A stretch of 64,000 nt of DNA from Panicum virgatum (taxonomy: Eukaryota > Streptophyta > Magnoliopsida > Poales > Poaceae): NCBI RefSeq assembly GCF_016808335.1, contig NC_053136.1, positions 5,624,531 to 5,688,530 of the forward strand, written 5' to 3'. A program made the position numbers and the translations under genes. A model generated the notes under the pieces. The model was given only the letters and a program-made list of their open reading frames with translations. It had not been told where the DNA came from and did no database searches. Positions 60,201-64,000 of this stretch are shown here, piece by piece; positions within the stretch are counted from its first letter, which is position 1, and each line of letters opens with the position of its first letter.

Positions 60201-60373
60201 AACCTACCCCACTTAAAATGAATCTCGTCCTCGAGATTCGGCTGGTTCCTAAAGAGATGGGGAAACTCCTTCTTCAGAACATCTTCACATTCCCACGTAG
60301 CTTCTTCTACTCCATGTCTGCTCCATTGCACTCTGAAAATCCGTACTTCTGAGTTCCTTGTTCTTTTTGTGAC
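60201..60373 (-). pseudogene. pol: C-terminal chromodomain of chromovirus pol, cut by a second LTR element
   Basis: The minus-strand frame contains IFRVQWSRHGVEEATWE and a PHLF block, the core of an integrase-linked chromodomain, which guides insertion to certain chromatin marks. It ends near the LTR start. The rest of pol is not next to it: at 60374 another LTR begins, so the gene is broken by a nested insertion. Only about 57 codons remain visible. Confidence 0.8.
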
Positions 60374-63300
60374 TGTGGCAGCCCCGCCCGACATAAACCG
60401 GCTTAAGTGCGCTAACCATCATCAAAACGATAATCAGGGTTAACACGCACTTAAAACGGAGCAATCCGGCAGTGCTGTCGGGTAAAATCCCGATAAAACC
60501 ACTTACACCTGGATCGAACAAAGCAGCATAACTCACGCGAAGGCGAGTCCAGAGATTACAACACTACACCACAAATTACAACTCAGAGGGCTTAACATAA
60601 CTTTAGGATTACAAACCAGGCTCCAAATTTAACAAAGTACTTTTCAAACCAACGTAACAGAAGTTCATCAGAGTCCTTTATTTTAGCGGAAAGTTAACAC
60701 GAGAACTAACGACGATACGGATGTCTCGAGAAAGCCCGATACAAGACATCACTCGTTCTTGTCATCATTGGCCGGGGACGCATCCCACTCCACGGACCAA
60801 CCAGGTGGAAGAGTACAAGGCCAGGTCAAACTGGCAATCATATCCTCAAAGGTTTCACCTGAAACAAAATATAGCCACAAGCAAGACTGAGTATTCTAAT
60901 ACTCAGCAAGGCTTACCCGACTGAGGGTATACTTAGCCCTTTATCTAGACATGCAAGGCTTTTGGCTTGAGGGGTTTGTTTTGCCGAAAAGCAGTAAGGA
61001 GTAGATCCTTAATTGCAGGTTTTAGTTTTCAGGTTCTAGTTCAATTAACCATTCTAAGTGAGCATCTATCCAACAACATACATGGTGAACAAAACTTATC
61101 TTTCACCAATCAAACGTATTCATCATCATCATCAGGTTTCACTTCTTACTCTATGTAGCAGAAGGGTTAAGCAGTCCCAAACCGTGAGAAGCGGACGATT
61201 CGAATCGAATTTGTTAACCTTGCAAGGCAGACCTAAACACACGTCACGTGGTTACTCCCAGAGTCACACGTGCAACATTTCCCCTTTCTTTCCGGGTTGT
61301 GGATCAGGGTCACCGTCCTCGACTACAGAGTACGACGACTCTGCACCCGCATGTGCGCGCATGAGAAACGACATTCAAAGAAGGTGAAAGTAAAGTCCAC
61401 TTGCCGGTCCAATCAGGTACTTAAGCTTACCGATTACCATATTCTCGGCATGTGTCTAGTACGTTCAAACGCTTAACCACCACTACCACACACTACGGCC
61501 TTATCAAATTTCACTAAACAGACGGGGCATCACAAGTACCACAGCCCCGCCCGTAAGCCTTATAATTGCAGCGGGTATTAAACAACCAACTCCTATAATT
61601 CTCGCGAGTGACAGGAAATCACTCGACTTCTACCGAACACTTAGCATAGCCAACTAGCGACCTACACATACTAGTGTTCAAGCATAGGTACCTAGGATCA
61701 TGCAACTAAGGTTCCAGTCAACTCCTGTAAACTTAAATGCACAAATAGATAGGAACAATAATAAGTTGCATAAATTTAAAATAGTTGGACATGCTCCGGG
61801 GCTTGCCTTCCTGGGCGTAGCTGGATCTGGGCTCTTCCGAACTCGGGTTCGGGTCTTGCGCAGCTTCAGTTAGGTTAACTTGAGCTTCACGCTGCTCACT
61901 CTCGGACTCGGGCACCAGCTCGTATGTTCCGTCAGCGAGAGTTGTAGTATCTATATGAGATGCACATGGGTGAATTGTTGTGATGATAAAACTTATAACT
62001 TGCCTCACTATAAAGTGGTAATTCAAACAAAACCCGAAGTTAAAGATTAAAATACTTGCATTCATATTTTACTGGGCAATCATTTATAGAGTAGCAACTC
62101 AACATATCTAACTACACAAGACATCAAGATCAATAGCTCAAGAAAGCTATACTAATCTTCTAAACAAGTGGGAGTAACCTCCTATAGCAATTAAATCATG
62201 GTTGGTTAATAACTTAATAACTCAGCACACATACAGTATTAAAATCAACAAAAATTACTACAAACAGAAAGTAAACAGGACTAGCTATCCTGCAAAACTC
62301 ATCCTAAATCTTGTAGCCAATTATCCAGAACAATTCATGTAATCAGACAATTCCTAGAACAAGATTGAATTATACAGCTCAGACCAGAGTATAAAACAAT
62401 TTCAAACTTTAACAGTAGGTCTAAAAAGGGATGAATTAGCTACTGTGAATTTTTCAGGATTTATTATTCACAGAAATAAATAGGAGAAAATAAACAAAAC
62501 ATACATTAGCTTATCAAGATTAATTTTTAGATCCTATTCTAGTCATGAAATGGGGCTCCAACTCCATGGACAAGCTAAACTATGCAAGAAGTACACTCAG
62601 AAATATTTTCATGATTTATCATCAACATAAACTATTTATCATAATTAATATCTACTAAACAATCATTAAATCAAATAAATAGCTACACAAATCTAAAAAT
62701 ATTGAAACTTGTACAGTGGTGCTTATTTAGTATTAGAAATATACAGAAAAAGTTTCATACCTAAATCTAAGTCATAGCATCCAGAAATAAAAAGCAAAAT
62801 ATTTTACTAGATCTAGCCAAGACTAGGGTTTCATCTAGTTACAAAGGTCAAATGGTGCTCAAATTTTTACACAACACTAATAATGCCATGTATTATCTAC
62901 CAGACAAAAATCACCTATAGATTCTAAGTATAACTCCTAGAACAATTATAGTCTTTGAAATCTAATCTTTTTCCTAGATTGAAATACAAACAGAAAATAA
63001 ACATTTGCATGTAATGAAAGTTGTAGATCTTGTTGCAAGGATTCCAAAACATTTGGACTTACATTTTTCTGATTTTTCTACGAATTTATATCGAATTTAC
63101 AAGTTTGCTGGTTTGGAAAACAAAAAGAAAAAGAAAGGACTTTTTGCGCAGAGGCCCCTGGAAGAAGTTTTCTTCTCGCGGATAGGCCCCTGGCCGGAGT
63201 TTGAAGCAGGGGAGCGGCGGGCGGCGGGATTCCGGCGTGGGGGCTCACCGGGGGCGTGGGGAAAGTGGGGGAAAAGCGTCACGGCGTCGAGAGGAACCCA

Positions 63301-64000
63301 AGGGTGGGCTCGGTTGGACGCGGGACGGCTGGAGGCGGCGGCTCCGCGGAGCAGGAGCTCCGGCGGCGGCGTTTGGCGGCGGCGGCGGCGGTCCGGTGGT
63401 CCGGGGCGGCGGCGAGCGGGTCGGGGAGCACCGGTGGAGGCCAAGGGAGCTAGCTGCGGGGGTTGTTGGGCACGAGGGAGGGCGGAGGAGTGAGCTCCGC
63501 GGCGAGCTAGGGGGCGGCGGTGGCCATGGTGGCGGCGGCGGCCGTTCCTGGCAACAGAGGCTCGCGGGGCGTGGTGCTCGCGCTCAGGAAGGAAGGAGGG
63601 ATGGGTGAGGACGTCGTGGAGCTCGCGGGAATGGTCTAGGCGAGTCAAGGGCGCGAGAAGAAGCGAGGGCGGTCGGCCGGCTCGGCACGGCGTCGCCGTG
63701 GCGCATCGGCGTTCATTCTCGACGTGCGCGCAAGGGGGCAGTGCCGCGTGGCGAGGTCGAACGGGTTGGAGGGGGCCGGGTTGGGCGAACCCAGTGCCGG
63801 GGAGGTGGCCTGGCCGGGCGGGCGGCGCGTGGCCGGCGGCCCTGGTCGGCCGGCAGAACAGGGGAGGAGAGGGAGAGCAGAGAGAGAAAAGAGAGAGAGA
63901 GAGAGAAAAAAATAGAGATTTGATTCAAATTTGAATTTTTCTCAAAAATTCCTTTTGAAACATGGAAAACCTTGAATACGAAAGTTGTAGGGAATTTCAA
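60374..64000 (-). repeat. Second long gypsy LTR or element end, nested in the chromovirus, runs off the window
   Basis: The boundary TGTGGCAGCCCC (60374, plus strand) is read as the LTR end GGGGCTGCCACA on the minus strand. The layout repeats that of the neighbour LTR: a gagtattctaatactc palindrome (60888-60903), long AT-rich middle, then a GC-rich block (63180-63870) next to a GA-rich tract. The other end is beyond the window, so total length, class and orientation are inferred from this likeness. gtgac (60369-60373) would be the target-site copy. I see no pol domain in this part. Confidence 0.55.
62050..63100. other. AT-rich middle of the second LTR, no gene seen
   Basis: About 1 kb of AT-rich sequence without open frames or repeats of note. 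Confidence 0.6.

Noticed and set aside
1..64000. CRISPR arrays, tRNA or rRNA genes, bacterial operons
   Set aside because: No regularly spaced direct repeats with unique spacers, no cloverleaf-like A and B box pairs that I could support, and all genes are intron-bearing plant genes or plant single-exon families.

Overview
The window is nuclear DNA of a flowering plant, almost certainly a grass. Every host gene has GT-AG introns, coding GC is high at gene starts, and the repeats are typical grass families: Stowaway MITEs with CTCCCTCCRTCC ends, hAT-type MITEs, copia and chromovirus LTR elements. A panicoid grass is an inference, not something the sequence proves. There are no bacterial-style operons.

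Layout, left to right. (1) 1-8845: right-hand part of a Ty1-copia (Sirevirus-like) retrotransposon with a broken pol, a hAT-type MITE inside the integrase region, a broken extra downstream ORF that has its own promoter-like region, and a complete 3' LTR. (2) 8846-14870: repeat-rich spacer holding a minus-strand gene fragment with duplicated exons, a MITE, a probable gypsy LTR and a Stowaway. (3) 14995-22616 (+): vacuolar H+-ATPase subunit A, 19 exons, intact; intron 15 carries a complete non-autonomous LTR element. (4) 23053-25860: a hAT-type element, a TA microsatellite and a truncated LINE. (5) 26839-30580 (+): GT14/DUF266 (BC10-like) glycosyltransferase, 10 exons. (6) 31272-34752 (-): ANTH-domain clathrin assembly protein, 15 exons. 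(7) 35234-35509 (+): small mitochondrial ATP-synthase-associated protein, sharing a divergent promoter with gene 6. (8) 37556-40328 (-): PRCC-domain protein, 2 exons. (9) 40700-43180: LINE-like copy, second hAT-type MITE and a degraded Stowaway. (10) 44532-46523 (+): DUF4220/DUF594 membrane protein. (11) 49551-50183 (-): single B-box zinc-finger protein. (12) 50560-57067: repeats and GC-rich non-coding DNA. (13) 57068-64000: nested chromovirus LTRs, both on the minus strand, with a relic chromodomain between them.

The host genes form no pathway. They are an ordinary stretch of housekeeping genes (proton pumping, Golgi glycosylation, endocytosis, mitochondrial ATP synthesis, nuclear PRCC) followed by two more lineage-specific genes. 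The least explained signals are the promoter-like block (palindromes, TATA box, pyrimidine-rich leader) ahead of the copia element's extra ORF, the two sibling MITEs packed with ACCGGT-type motifs, the reverse-oriented TRIM-like element in the V-ATPase intron, the in-frame exon duplication at 10.1-10.3 kb, and a gene-flanking local duplication at 41.8 and 47.1 kb. I saw no CRISPR array, tRNA or rRNA gene, and no clearly new multi-gene system.
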